Positions 48,435 to 59,827 of a stretch of 64,000 nucleotides of DNA are shown here, piece after piece. The notes beneath the pieces were generated by a model. That model did no database searches and had not been told where the DNA came from. It saw nothing but the letters and a program-made list of their open reading frames with translations. Made by a program: the position numbers and the translations under genes. Origin of the DNA: Apostichopus japonicus (Eukaryota > Echinodermata > Holothuroidea > Aspidochirotida > Stichopodidae); the NCBI RefSeq assembly GCF_037975245.1, contig NC_092568.1, forward strand, positions 11,989,501 through 12,053,500, in the 5' to 3' direction. Every line of letters starts with the position of its first letter. The first letter of the stretch is position 1.

Positions 48435-49484
48435 GCTCGTCACGTGACAGACCTATAGTATACAGTATAAGTTAGGAGGGGCTACATGTAGTGATAGGAA
48501 GGACTATGTAGGGAGATGGTACAGGGAGGGGGGGGGGGAGTAGTAAACTTCTATCAACGTCAAGGCCGTGGTGTTTCTGGTTAGAATTTCCAAACCACTT
48601 CCAGTGACGGATTCCTCAAGGATTCCTCGGAAGAGGCCCACCTGAGAGACAATTTTCGGTAGGATACAGCCGAAGTTACTACCGAAACAGCGGTGAATTA
48701 CTTGAAAATATCGGTATAAGAAATTCTTAATGGCTGCAGGTGAAGAATGATAATGTTTATCTACTATGTGCATCGTTTCATGCAAACAAATTTATTGTTT
48801 AAGCTATTTTTTAATGCCAGATATATTACGGAAGTGGAGGCGTGTGCCTTCCGTAACTCCTCCGTGAATCCACCCATGTGACTCAATAACTCTTCGCCCG
48901 CCCCAAGTGCTCCTCAACCGCAATTAATTCGCCAGTGGATTGCTGCATGTACCGGTCCTCCGATACTAACCTCGCAGCGCCTATATAATATATGGTCATT
49001 TCTTGTATAAAGCAAGGTTTTGTTGATCACATTGAAACAGAAGCTGAAATTTTCAAAGTGAATGTAAAAAATTGTTTAAGCCAAATGTACTACTGGAAAT
49101 TATGGTTGTACAGAGTAAAAGGTTGGAGGATGGGGCGGCAGGGAGGAGGGGTGTAAGGATGGTAATCCTCCATCAATGAGAATTGCAACATCTGAACACT
49201 GGTACATGTATAGTGAGTTGCATAACTATATATAGATCACTTATGCAATTGCACTTTTAGTTGAGTTTGACATGTGTGACAATAACGACATCTTTCCAAA
49301 GGTTTGTTGTCATTATGATAGTTTATGTAGTCCTTCTATCTCCCTCCCCTCCCGTCCTCTCCCACTCCCCTTTATATTCGAACTTACTTCAAAATTTATT
49401 CTTTGTTCTTTGTCATTCAAACGCCTACAGTGGAATTAAGACCTTCCTTATCGGTTTCGAACCTCTGGACAAACAACTAGCGTC

Positions 49485-49600
49485 CATATTGTAGTGGTTA
49501 GGATGTCCGCATACAAAGCGAGAGGCCCGGGTTCGAATCCCGGTGGAGGCTGGAAGTTTTTTTCACTGTTCTGGATTTTCCAACTCACTACAATTTCAAT
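49485..49600 (+). mobile_element. tRNA-derived SINE, third type
   Basis: TAGTGGTTAGGATGTCCGC (A-box region) is followed by a hairpin-like loop with ACA at the anticodon position and a perfect B box, GGTTCGAATCC, inside CCCGGGTTCGAATCCCGG. The acceptor and anticodon stems have mismatches, and the sequence continues into a SINE-like body with a T run. I therefore call it a SINE head and not a tRNA gene. Confidence 0.55.
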
Positions 49601-50059
49601 TATATATATATTCATTTGCCTATGTCGTTTACTTCCATTTCATTTAACAGATTTCGAGATCCGGCTTTAGGAATCACAAATGATTTCGAGTTGATTGGCA
49701 TCATATTTGATCTCTAGAGTAAGGCAAATTTGTCACCAAAACAGAATTAGTATTGTTCGATACAGGTGACACACGCCTACAGTAGAATAACGACCTTCAA
49801 TATACCGGTTTCGAACCTCTGGGCATACAATTAGCGTCCAATTTATTTTGTGTATTTGCTACGTTTTCATTGATGGTGTGATTGATTAATTGATTGATGA
49901 ATTTCTTGGTTGATTTAGTTTTTGGTTTCGATGGTAATCGTAACTTGTGTAGTGTAATTGTATCAAAAATGGTGGTTCGGGCCATTTCTATATTAAAAGC
50001 TTAGTATTGGTTACTTACAAGCAGAAGTCTAGTGCAATGAAGTCATCGAAACCTCAATG

Positions 50060-50510
50060 CATTTTGCATCCTGGTTAGAATGCTGGATCCGACCCTAGTA
50101 CACCATAGATAGAAGTCCTGCAGTGCCAAAGTCCTGGTTTTATTCATTGCTAATTTCTATACGTGCGTATATCTTTGGTTATTGTGACAAAGGTGCGGTG
50201 CTACAGCAGCACATAAACCACCACTGATTTGTTTCTTATAATGTATGAAACACTACAACGGAAGTGTTAAAAAATGTTGGAAAACATAATAAATTCAAGT
50301 TGAAAGTCTGTTCAATTGCATCCATTTTGTTGTACTTGTATTATTGGTTCTTCTCTTCACATTGTTAGTAAACCTCCTTAAACTATTGACCCCCCCCCCC
50401 TTCCACCCAGATCAGAGTTCTTGGATACCAAGGTCTCAATCCCACATAGGCCTATAGGCAGAGTGTTAGTAAATTCATTTACCTAATATTATTATAGAAG
50501 GCAACAAATC
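50060..50510 (+). repeat. Dispersed repeat, copy 1
   Basis: It shares many blocks in the same order with 54232-54640: the GTGACAAAGGT block, CTACAGCAGCAC, CTTAAACTATTG, CAGAGTTCTTGG, GGCAGAGTGTTAGTAAATT and TATTATTATAGAAG. Both copies have a CTGGATCCG(G/A)CCCT-type left border. No coding capacity is seen. It is probably an interspersed element of unknown class. Confidence 0.7.
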
Positions 50511-51074
50511 ACATTTTTTTTTTGCGTTTTTAACATCTGCTTTTACATCATTGACACAGTACAAAAGATCACAGTTTCCTTTTTTTTCTAATTATATGGT
50601 TTTCACCGAAATAACCCAAAACTATGTTACAGCGCCGTGGGCGCTAGATGCTTGGCTTCTAACTTGCCATATAGATGGAACATTTTTATGCATCACAGAT
50701 GGGGTACATCGTAACTGCAAATAAATTGAGATATGACGTGATGATTCTCCGCCCAGTATTTCCTTCATCTCTATATCTCGTTAGAAACACTAGTTCCCTG
50801 TCATCAAAACCAAACTAATATCTAACTCGTAACTGGGTTTTTGTTTTTTTATCCGATACGATTACGGTTCCTTTTCTGTTCTACGAAACAAATATTTTTG
50901 TCGCCAACTTAGAGATTCCGAAAAGCAGTTTCATGATGCGTTTATGCGCAAGTTGGTTTCTTCATTCAGTGCAGTACACGAACGCGATGAAACAAATGAT
51001 ATAGTCAGAAGCGTACGTCTGCAGACGCGCGCGTGCAATGTTTGTATGTATAGATGGAATAGGAGCAATCAATC

Positions 51075-51960
51075 TAGCGCCCTCGACACTATACAAAAAT
51101 TTCTAATTGCATCAACCTGGTCTTTGAAGTTAAGTTTACAGTCAATGATAGTACCTAGATATTTATAGTGGTGCACCTTTTCGACAATCTCATCATTAAC
51201 CCTGATTTGAGCATGATCACATGGCTGTTTTCTGAAGTCAAATACTATCTCTTAATTTTTTGCCATTCAATTTAGGTAGTTTTGGTTGCACCAAGTAACA
51301 AAATCTTCGATTTCCTTCTCATACGGAGCAACAACATCGTTGTGCAGGTAATCGGTTATCACGGTATCATCAGAATATTTAATAATAGAACAGACATCGT
51401 GTTTACTTCTGCAATCGTTAGTGTATAAGCAGAAAAGGACAGGAAATAGACAGCATCCATGAGGGGCACCAGTACTAACGGATCGAACATCAGAGCAAAT
51501 GCCATTTAATTTAACAAACTGTGGTCTGTCTCTTAAATAGTTTAAGATCCACAACGTAACCTGCAATTTACACCCATAGCTAACAGTTTATTAATTAATA
51601 AGTGCTGCTGAATGGAGTTGAAGGCACTCGAAAAGTCAACAAATGTAGCCCTAACAAAAGAATTTGGAGTTTCCAAGTGTTAAAAATTGTTATGCAAAAA
51701 CAATAGGACTGCGTCATCGACCCTTCTATTAGCTCTATATGCAAATTGCATGGGATCTATGGTAACGCCACTCTCATTTAACAAAGTCCTAAGGATAAGT
51801 TTTTCGAGACATTTCATTACGGTAGAAGTAAGTGCCACTGGACGATAATCATTTAAAGTAGTGACTGTACGTGATTTTGGAACTGGGGTGATTGCGGATG
51901 TTTTCCAAATAACAGGGATCTCACCAGTATCAATTGTAAAGAAGACTTTTGCCACTTTGA
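51075..51960 (-). mobile_element. Non-LTR retrotransposon reverse transcriptase fragment, decayed
   Basis: Reading the minus strand from 51955: WKTSAITPVPKS and LNDYRPVALTSTVMKCLEKL (RT fingers), then FVDFSSAFNSIQ (motif A), STGAPHGCCLFPVLFCLYTN (motif B, normally GAPQG), KYSDDT (motif C, normally ADD) and VHHYKYLGTIID in the thumb region. At least two frame changes, near 51660-51680 and 51560, and stops near 51265 show that it is dead. The motif order fits the jockey/CR1/Rex group. Endonuclease and 3' end are absent. It ends about 120 bp before the kinase exon. Confidence 0.85.
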
Positions 51961-52077
51961 CGCCTCAAGCAAGTCAATTGTGAATACATAAAGAAGTTAT
52001 CCTGTACATGGTCATGTACGTCCGGCAAAATTATCTTTCAAATAGCTATACAATGAGAGTTGTTTATTACTCCTCAG

Positions 52078-53327
52078 CTCACAAGACACTAAATCCAGTG
52101 GTGAGCTTCACGTCTTCTCTGTCTGTGAGAGGATGGGACTTTCTAACGTTCCCTACATCCCTCCAGGTGATCTAGAAGAGGTTGAGGATGAGTGGGGTAT
52201 GCCCATCATTCTAGGGGGAGGTGGTAATGGGGCTGTACAACTGATGAGAATCAAACCAACTCAAGTACTTTGTGCAGTCAAGACACAGTACAAACATCTC
52301 AATGAAGAAACTGCCGGTCAGGTAAATAAACCATATAACTCATTTACATTATAATTAAATTTGTAGTTATGATTTACGTAAACTGACATTAAAACAGCTG
52401 TTTCTTTTATTTCACCATATGTTACTTTAATAACATATTTTGTTTGCTAGTTCATTACTTTCCAGAATTTTAGTTAAACCCCTGTTATGATTGCAGCAAG
52501 AATTTTGATAGAAATTTGTTGTTCGATTTGTTTAGTTTATGCCTCGGAAAGCAGTTTGTGGCTTTCATATTTGCATGGTATTATTTTCCTCTCTTTTTCA
52601 GAACTTTGCACGAGAAGTCAGAGTTTTGAAAGCATTAGAAGGCTTGGAGTGCATTCCAACATTTTTCGGCGTCACTTTGCCCCCAGATGATGGACCTTTT
52701 CCCGCCATAGTTCAAGAGTTCGTCACAAACGGTCAATCGTACACTGCAACGTCACTCTATGATGCCACAGACAAGCGTCTTATCACGAAAGATAATTCTT
52801 TACAGGTGGCGATGGATATCTGTTTGGCTCTAAGGGACATGCACGCCAGGTATTGGTTGCATTGTGACATCAAATCGGACAACATTCTGTTGCAGCCATC
52901 GAGTGTCGCAGACGACACTGAGGACCTCTGGGATGACGTCGACAGCGTTGCATCATGGGAACCAACTCAGGACATATATCCTACCGAGTCAAATCCAAAC
53001 TTCAAAATTAAATTGATTGATTTTGGTTTGACATTAAACATGAATGATCAAGAACAATATTTACAATTCACCGACGAAAGACAAACCGAGATGATGAAGA
53101 ATTCCATTCATGTTGCACCGGAAGTAATTACAGGTCAAAGGCCATTCAGCAAAGCTTCTGATGTATTTTCCATCGGCCGCGTCCTGAAAGACCTCAGTGT
53201 CGTCGGAGACGACTATCTGTTACGTCTTGGAGAACAATGTATGAAACCTAATCCAGATGAAAGACCAAAACTTGATGACGTCATAGACATCATAAATGTC
53301 AGGATACAGAGTGTGAAGATTCCTTAA
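52078..53327 (+). CDS. Protein kinase-like protein, two or more exons
   Basis: Exons 52078-52321 and 52602-53327 (TAA) join in frame. Taking the Met at 52133 gives 304 residues, but the frame stays open back to an acceptor-like CTCAG at 52077, so an upstream exon may exist. Seen: Gly-rich loop GGGGNG (28-33), CAVK with Lys50, helix C Glu68 (NFAREV), catalytic HCDIKSDN (150-157), DFG (203-205) and VAPEV. The residues needed for phosphotransfer are present, so it is probably active. HCD in place of HRD makes it a non-RD kinase. An acidic insert of about 35 residues (DDTEDLWDDVDSVASWE inside it) sits between the catalytic loop and DFG. I cannot assign a family. The C-terminal helix ends at the stop, so it is a bare kinase domain. 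Confidence 0.82.
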
Positions 53328-55059
53328 TGTTACAATAATGAACCTTAATCACGCGAATCATGGTGCTTAAGTGAAAGCCGAAAATCATGAGAAAACATCT
53401 TTTAAGACATATTTTAATTACTATCACTGATGATTATCATGTGATTTTTATTTTCATGGTAAATTTTTTATTTATTTTTTATTTTCGTATATTGCGCGAA
53501 ATACACCTTATTATATTTGGATACGTGCAATAATAAATTTAAGTTAAGAGCAAAGACATCGTTTCTTAATGTGTATTTTTGCTCTTATTGAATTCATGAA
53601 TCTTTACCAACTACTCTGGGAAGCACACAAACGTATTTACCTTTCCATACCATTTTGGATGAATTAGCTTACCTACACTTGATGACGTCATTGGCAATAT
53701 GTAAGCACACAGAGTAACCAGGTACCATAACGGGTTGTACAGATCAGCCTCAGTTATAAGGATCACTGGCTTCAGTGGATTCGGAAATAAATTAATTAAT
53801 TCGTGGTTTTGTTCATAACAGTAACACAGGAGTAGGCCAAGTAAAATACAGTGAAAGAGAAAATTTTCCCACACACCCACCCTGTACTTATTCATATATA
53901 CACACGCACAACGCATACAAACTCCAACTTTATTGCTGATGTTGAAGGCCTACACGGCAAGTACCACAACCACATCAAAACTTTCTTGTGGTACATTGCA
54001 TCTGATATAACACAATTGTATCAATATATCGGTAAACAGGCGCGAATAAAGGGGTGTAGTGGTGTTCACTCCTCCCTTCCTCCTTATTTATAGCGCAAAA
54101 ATGCTTCAGGATGAATCATTTCAAGTCATCAGTTTTATATTTTATGGGGAATGACCAAGGGACAACAACAACCCCTCCCCACGTACCCCCTTCAATATGA
54201 AGCGGCTTCAACAACTCCAATATCACAACTTCTCCTCTTTAAATCCTGGATCCGGCCCTGGTTCACTTTTAGGGGAATATTTCTATACGTACGTACATCG
54301 TTGATTATTATGACAAAGGTATGGGACTACAGCAGCACCTAAATCACCCATGATGCTGTTTTAAGTTCTTAACAAATATGGACGAAACACTGTAACGTAA
54401 GTATTAGAAAATGCTGGTAAACGCTGATTAGTTGCCTTTTCCTTACTTGTAAACCGATCCGTAATCATCGGTGCCTCTCCTTAAATTGTTGCTGGACCAC
54501 CTTAAACTATTGGTACCCAAACCCCCCTCTCCCGCACCACCCAACTCAGAGTTCTTGGCTACCAAGGCCTCAATCACATACATAGGCAGAGTGTTAGTAA
54601 ATTAAACTAAAAATAAACTAGTATTATTATAGAAGTCAAAGAACCCCTATTTATTATATCACTGAAAAAAAAGATCCTTTTATATCACTGAAAAAAAAAT
54701 ATCACACAGTTCTATCATTTTGAAAAACAAAAAAGTAAATGCCGCCTCCATTTATAACTGCTATGAATTTTTACTCTAAGTTTGTTCAATTCCGTTCACT
54801 AAATTGGGGATATTCGTACAAAAAAAACCCCCCATAACTATACACATACGCAACAAAAATTGCAGGGTTAGCCGTGTGGCAAATTAAACATGTAAACTAT
54901 AATGGACACAATTAGCATCCGTACAGACATCGTTTGTAGCTTCTCACGTGGTTCTGGAATGCAAAGCATGATGAGATAGAATCGTAACCTATGCAATCAT
55001 GCTGGCGGATGAATGTGTGCGTGCGTGCGTGGGTGTCTCGTGTGTGTGTGTGTGCCGCC
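53328..55059. other. Intergenic DNA after the kinase gene
   Basis: AATAAA near 53530, about 200 bp past the kinase stop, is a plausible polyadenylation signal. No coding gene is supported. It contains the second dispersed repeat copy, and a TG-rich run near 55017-55055. Confidence 0.5.
54232..54640 (+). repeat. Dispersed repeat, copy 2
   Basis: This is the partner of the copy at 50060-50510, in the same orientation and about 4.2 kb downstream. Shared blocks include GACTACAGCAGCAC, TTAAACTATTGG and GGCAGAGTGTTAGTAAATT. Many substitutions show the two are not a recent duplication. Confidence 0.7.
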
Positions 55060-55500
55060 TCGCTTGTAAACACGACATCTCAAGAACGAAAGCTTGGACC
55101 AATCTCATATTTCTTGTGTAGCAGAACCACATTTAGGATAAAAAGCCTATTGTTTTTGCTGGAGGTCAAAGGTCATTTGGGGTCACCAGGGGGCAAATTG
55201 TGAAAACCTTGTAAACACGATATTCCAAGAAGGGAAGCTTGGATCAACCTCGTATTACGTGTGAAGGAGTACCACATTAAGTAGAATAAGCCTATTGCTT
55301 TTGTGGAGATCAAAGGTCATTTAGGGTTAGTAGGGGTCAAATTGTGAAAACCTTTTTTAACACGGTATCTCAAAAAGGGAAGCCTGGAACAATCTCATAT
55401 TTAGCATGCAGTTGTGACACGTTAAGTAGAAGACGCCTTTTGTTTTTTGTAGAGGTCAAAGGTCATTAGGAGTCACCAGAGGTTAAATTGTGGAAAGCTT
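55060..55500. repeat. Tandem array, about 145-bp unit, with nuclear-receptor-like DR1 sites
   Basis: Three diverged units begin around CTTGTAAACACGACATCTCA, AACCTTGTAAACACGATATT and AACCTTTTTTAACACGGTAT. Each holds GGTCAAAGGTCA or a near copy. The direct repeat AGGTCA-A-AGGTCA occurs exactly at 55163-55175 and 55453-55465, with AGATCAAAGGTCA at 55307-55319. A more diverged relative lies at about 56380-56545. Confidence 0.85.
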
Positions 55501-55921
55501 ATTTCATAATCTACTGTATCTCCAACCGACCAGCCGATTAGATAACATAAGAATTGGAGGGGTTGTTGGCAATTAGAAATTAGCTTATGGGCATACGTAG
55601 ATAGTTTCAGCAAACCAGCGACCAAACTGACATTGAATTAAACGTGTACTCCGTACATACATGTGAATAAAGTTGTATATACTGCTTGTACGTACATCGG
55701 TAAACCCGTTGCGAGTGGAAGATAGATGCTCTTTCAACCTTATATTTCCAGTGCGAAAAAAAAACGCTTTGATTTAGGCAGTGTATTGGAGTAAAAGCGA
55801 TAATTTCGCACACCAATCTGCAGCTAAAACACAAGATAAATAATTGGGAAAATGTATGTATCGCGCTAATCGAGTAGCGGTTCAAAGTAGCAGTGAGGTA
55901 CTGCATAGGACTCGCGCACAC

Positions 55922-58071
55922 CTATAGCTACTGTATAATATATGGCTAGGATTAGAGGAGCCCTAACGTAACAGAAGCCAAGCTAGCTTCGTAGTTATTT
56001 TTGTAGATGTTTTATGTTATTTGTTTGAGGCACTAGTAGGTCTAGCTGCTTATTTATGATTCTGCGACATGTTTAACTCTGTTCATCCCTTACTTTTGGT
56101 AGAAAAGTTGAAATTTCTGGCTATAAGTGCCTAACCTTTGTTCATAGAAAATATTTAATGTTGTAGATCTGTACTATTAAGATTTGAACATCAGTCTTAG
56201 TGGCGAGTGAATTTTGCGTTTTGGCGAGTAGATTTTTAGTCACGGTCGCCAAATAGCGAGTACTTTTAACAATATTTCAGTGTCGATGCCAGAAAACTTT
56301 TAAAACATGATTTCTCATAGTAAAAACCATGGATACTTTTCATACATGGTATATGGACTTGCCATATTGAGTACAAGAATCCTGTTGCTTGTGAGGTCAA
56401 TTCTCATATGAGGTCACCAGAGGTCAAACTCTGAAATCCTTTACATGATATCTAACGATGGGAATCGTGGTTACTTCTCATAGAAGGTGTGTGGATGCAT
56501 CACATTGAGTACATGACCCCTATTGTTTTTGGTGGAGGTGTGTATTACATCGTTCCGTAGACTGACCTGCGTTTAGCATGTCATAGTATAGTGGTTCGGG
56601 CCAATTATATTGTGACAGCTATTTCTGGTTAACAAGCATATGTCTACTACTATAAAGTCATCGAAACGTCAGTGAATTTTGCATTCTGGTTTCATTTGCT
56701 TTATACGTCGTCACTAAAGGCCTATATATGTCAGAAGAGGCTTCATAAATGTGGTGGGGGGGCGGGGGGAGTGAGGGGGGGGACAAGCAAACAGTTTGGG
56801 ATGGGGTAACTTTGAGAAGTGGAAAAACGCACCTTAGTAGGTTAGGGGTACACGTCCTAGTCCCAACTCCAAGCTTCATAGATGAAGCGAATTTAAATTT
56901 TATGAATATTCAAACCAAGTTAAAAACTACATGACAGAACTTGAATTATACTTACATTCCTCGAGAATATATCTCCAGGTCTAGAGGGCGAAGTTCCCAG
57001 AAGCTCAAGCATATTCATTTTTCTCTTGTATGTGAGAAAGAGAATTTTTTTTTGGAATCTATTTCAAAGCCCTTGTCGGGGGAAATCCCCCAAAAGTTTT
57101 ACGATTTTGAGATATTTCTTGTTCTCTCCGTAGCGACTTTAAAACAATATTTAAAGTGTTAAAAAAATTACCGAAATCGAGACAGAAGGTAGAGTAGGGC
57201 TCAACCACGTATACTTCTGGGTGACTTAAACCCCTAGAAAGAACGGGAGAGGGGGGGGGGGACCCAAACCCCAATGGCAGACAAAATATTACAAAAAAAG
57301 TCTAAAGTACAGTAGCCTACATCAAGATATATGTATACGTCGTACGACAGTCGAAAGAGCCTATATCGTGAAATGGAAAGTCAACGATACAAGCGTCATG
57401 TAATACCTCAAAATAAGGGGAAAAGGCATTGACCCCTCGATCACACTAAGAAGTCTGGCTGCGCGCCTTTGTGAAGGGGAATAATGTGTCAAATTCAATA
57501 TCAAACATATCTCAATCGGGGGGGGGGGGTCACAGCACTTATTTAGGGGGGGCAAAATGTTTATTTGTGAATGCGCCGTCCCGGAAGAGGGGTCTAAGGG
57601 GAGGGGTGTCTATATTTTGCAACTTGACGTAACTTAATGTTCAAGAATTTTCTGGCTTAGTCTGTCAGATATTTATGTTTTTAATTTAGGCGGATAATAA
57701 AGTTATACCAACAAAAATGGTAATTAACCCTTTTGCTTTGATAATGTTTTAAAATAATTAAGGATAATAAAATGCAATTTGGTGCTATCTGGTGATTATC
57801 CATTATGAGAGAACAAAAAGATCTTTTCTGCTTGAATAGTTGGGCGAAAGCCTACTTCAGCCCCTCCATCTCAAGAGGGTTTGGGGAATTTAAATTCATG
57901 CCGGGTACTAGTGCTAGCGGTTCACGCCGGGGCCTCTGTAACCTTGTTAGAGAGAAAACAACTGGTTATTGTGATGGTTGGTGGATAGAAGTTTAACTGA
58001 TGAACATAATATGTTTCGTCCTTTGTAAGAAAAGTTTTTGCTTGAGTATTTTTTTAACACTACAAATCGTA
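55922..58071. other. Intergenic DNA, repeat relics
   Basis: This holds a weak relative of the preceding array (near 56380-56545), G-rich runs near 56750 and 57250, and otherwise AT-rich sequence. No exon or RNA gene is supported. Confidence 0.5.
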
Positions 58072-58159
58072 TCTGGGGGCAGGGACGTCGCTAGAGGGGG
58101 GTGTGGGGGGGTGTCTCACCCCCCAATCTTGGTTAAAATGACGATAGTTGGAAAATTTG

Positions 58160-58262
58160 AGTGCGACAGTCGAAATTTCCGACTGTCGGAATTTCCGACT
58201 GTCGCCAGCTTCAATTCGGAATTTCCGACTGTCGCGCTCTAATTTTTCTGACTGTCGCACTC
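58160..58262. repeat. Palindromic CGACAGTCGG / CCGACTGTCG cluster
   Basis: The motif GAATTTCCGACTGTCG or its reverse recurs about five times within 100 bp, inside the outer hAT-type element. Its mixed orientation allows hairpins. Confidence 0.85.
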
Positions 58263-58505
58263 TTATTTTCATATGTTTAAAATTTTCGATCAAAATTGAC
58301 CTTTAATCAGTCATATTTACCACGGTTTCCTCGTCACATTGAGAAATTGTATCTCGCGATCCTTATACTCCACCATACAAAACTTCGTATGATTTTGAAT
58401 ACTCTAAACAAAAATACAACGTTCGCCAACTTCAATTCGGAAAATTTCTGTATTAATTTTGCTATTGGGTGGGTCGACCTTGTTCGCTAGCTTAAAGTAA
58501 GTTCA

Positions 58506-59380
58506 GGATATACCAGGGACGTAGCCAGGGGAGCAGGGGAGCGACTGCTCCCCCTTTGAGTGCCGAAAAAAATGTGTAAAAACTGTTGTTTTTTAGCATA
58601 GTATTTTGTCAGTGCTCTTTTGATCTTGAATACTCGTCAGCTCCGTTAACTCGGTTATAATCGTAATAACATGCAGGCCTACTGATTCAACTACTTACTT
58701 AGTTTGGCAGATGAAATTAGATAAATTTAGCCTATAGCCTATTTCAAACCTACAGTTGGCCACTGCGTAATAAAATACATATTGCCTACCTATAACCTCA
58801 CTAGATGGAATGTCACGAACCGTATGCACAACGACGACGACAAGTTCGTTCTCATCCGTTCTATGTTCGTCCTAAGTTGTTGCACGAACAACATGTTATG
58901 AAGCTAAGCTAGCAATCGTACGTGATACGCACTTCCTATAAATAATTATTACACTGTTAATACACGGAGATAACGATATTTTTTTAGGCCACTGCAAATC
59001 TGGCTGTCTTACAAAATATGAAAGTTTATATTGTCCATCAATTAAGTTCGTCAAATGTATTTAAGTCCAGACATTGGACAATAAACAAGAATCATCCTTC
59101 TGGAAAAATTGTAAAAGAGCACTATGTTTGTCTTTCTGATATATTATGTAAAAGAACATGTAAAAGAATTCAAACAGGAAACAAAATCTGCTGATAGTAT
59201 GATATCATATGATAATGATGAAATTGGCAACAAATTGCACCAGATCGCATCTATGGACCTTCAATTGTTCAAAAAATCTCAAAGGGGAGGGGGACACTCC
59301 CTCCCCTTAGACCCCTCCCCCATATCAATCGCAAAAAGTGCTTCCTCTTTCAAATTCCTGGCTACGACGGTGGGATATAC
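58506..59380. mobile_element. hAT-type non-autonomous element (inner, nested), 8-bp duplication
   Basis: The element is 58514-59372 (859 bp). The left end CAGGGACGTAGCCAGG and the reverse complement of the right end, CACCGTCGTAGCCAGG, match at 13 of 16 positions. The flanks are identical GGATATAC at 58506-58513 and 59373-59380. It lies wholly within the outer element and so was inserted later. It is AT-rich inside, with G/C-rich termini and no transposase. Confidence 0.82.
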
Positions 59381-59747
59381 ATTGTCTCTATGGTATACAA
59401 TTAAAACACTCAATGCTAATCTACGGAAGTTTAAAAGTGCCATCAACATAAGCAAAAACTTTGCCCCATAAGGTACAAATGTATTGCAAAAGTTCGGAAC
59501 AAAAGTGCAGTCGCGAAAGATGGGGTGTCTAACTGACACTGACCGTATCGTTCACGATGAGTGCGGGGGGGGGGGGGGGGTACAAGGCAGCAGTCGGAAT
59601 TTTTTGACTCCAAAACCCATCCAGTTGGAATTTCAGCCACTACACCCCCCCAATCATCAGGCCTTAGCTACGTCCCTGTCTGGGGGGGGGGCACTTGGGT
59701 GGCGCGATTTGTTTTGGGAGGGACGTGCCCCCACCCCACCAGGCCAC

Positions 59748-59764
59748 CCTTGGCGACGCCACTG
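59748..59764. mobile_element. Isolated hAT-like right end
   Basis: CCTTGGCGACGCCACTG reads CAGTGGCGTCGCCAAGG on the minus strand, a typical hAT terminus. No matching left end or duplication of the following CAAGAACT was found in the window. Confidence 0.35.
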
Positions 59765-59827
59765 CAAGAACTAAAGGCTATGGGAGCAGTTATACGTGTT
59801 GCATCCTCCTCTTGCAACCTCTTAGCT

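Larger units (their letters stand above)
48435..51074. other. Receptor 3' flank and intergenic DNA
   Basis: Apart from the SINE and the repeat copies listed separately, I see no gene. A segment at 49427-49484 is repeated diverged at 49778-49841 (sharing CGGTTTCGAACCTCTGG and TAGCGTCCA). The receptor 3' UTR must start here, but no clear end signal stands out. Confidence 0.5.
58072..59686. mobile_element. hAT-type non-autonomous element (outer), 8-bp duplication
   Basis: The element is 58080-59678 (1599 bp including the inner insertion, about 730 bp without it). The left end CAGGGACGTCGCTAG and the reverse complement of the right end, CAGGGACGTAGCTAA, differ at two of 15 positions. The flanks are identical TCTGGGGG at 58072-58079 and 59679-59686. 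No transposase frame is seen. G-rich tracts lie just inside both ends. Confidence 0.82.

Noticed and set aside
49485-49560. A functional tRNA gene
   Set aside because: The B box is perfect, but the acceptor and anticodon stems contain mismatches, the anticodon would be ACA, and a SINE-like body follows.
55017-55058. TG-rich run as a coding or regulatory feature
   Set aside because: It is a short simple repeat with no other support.
58514-59678. A single element from the CAGGGACGTAGCC end to the GCTACGTCCCTG end
   Set aside because: The 8-bp flanks of that pairing do not match (GGATATAC and TCTGGGGG). Re-pairing gives two nested elements, each with perfect duplications.
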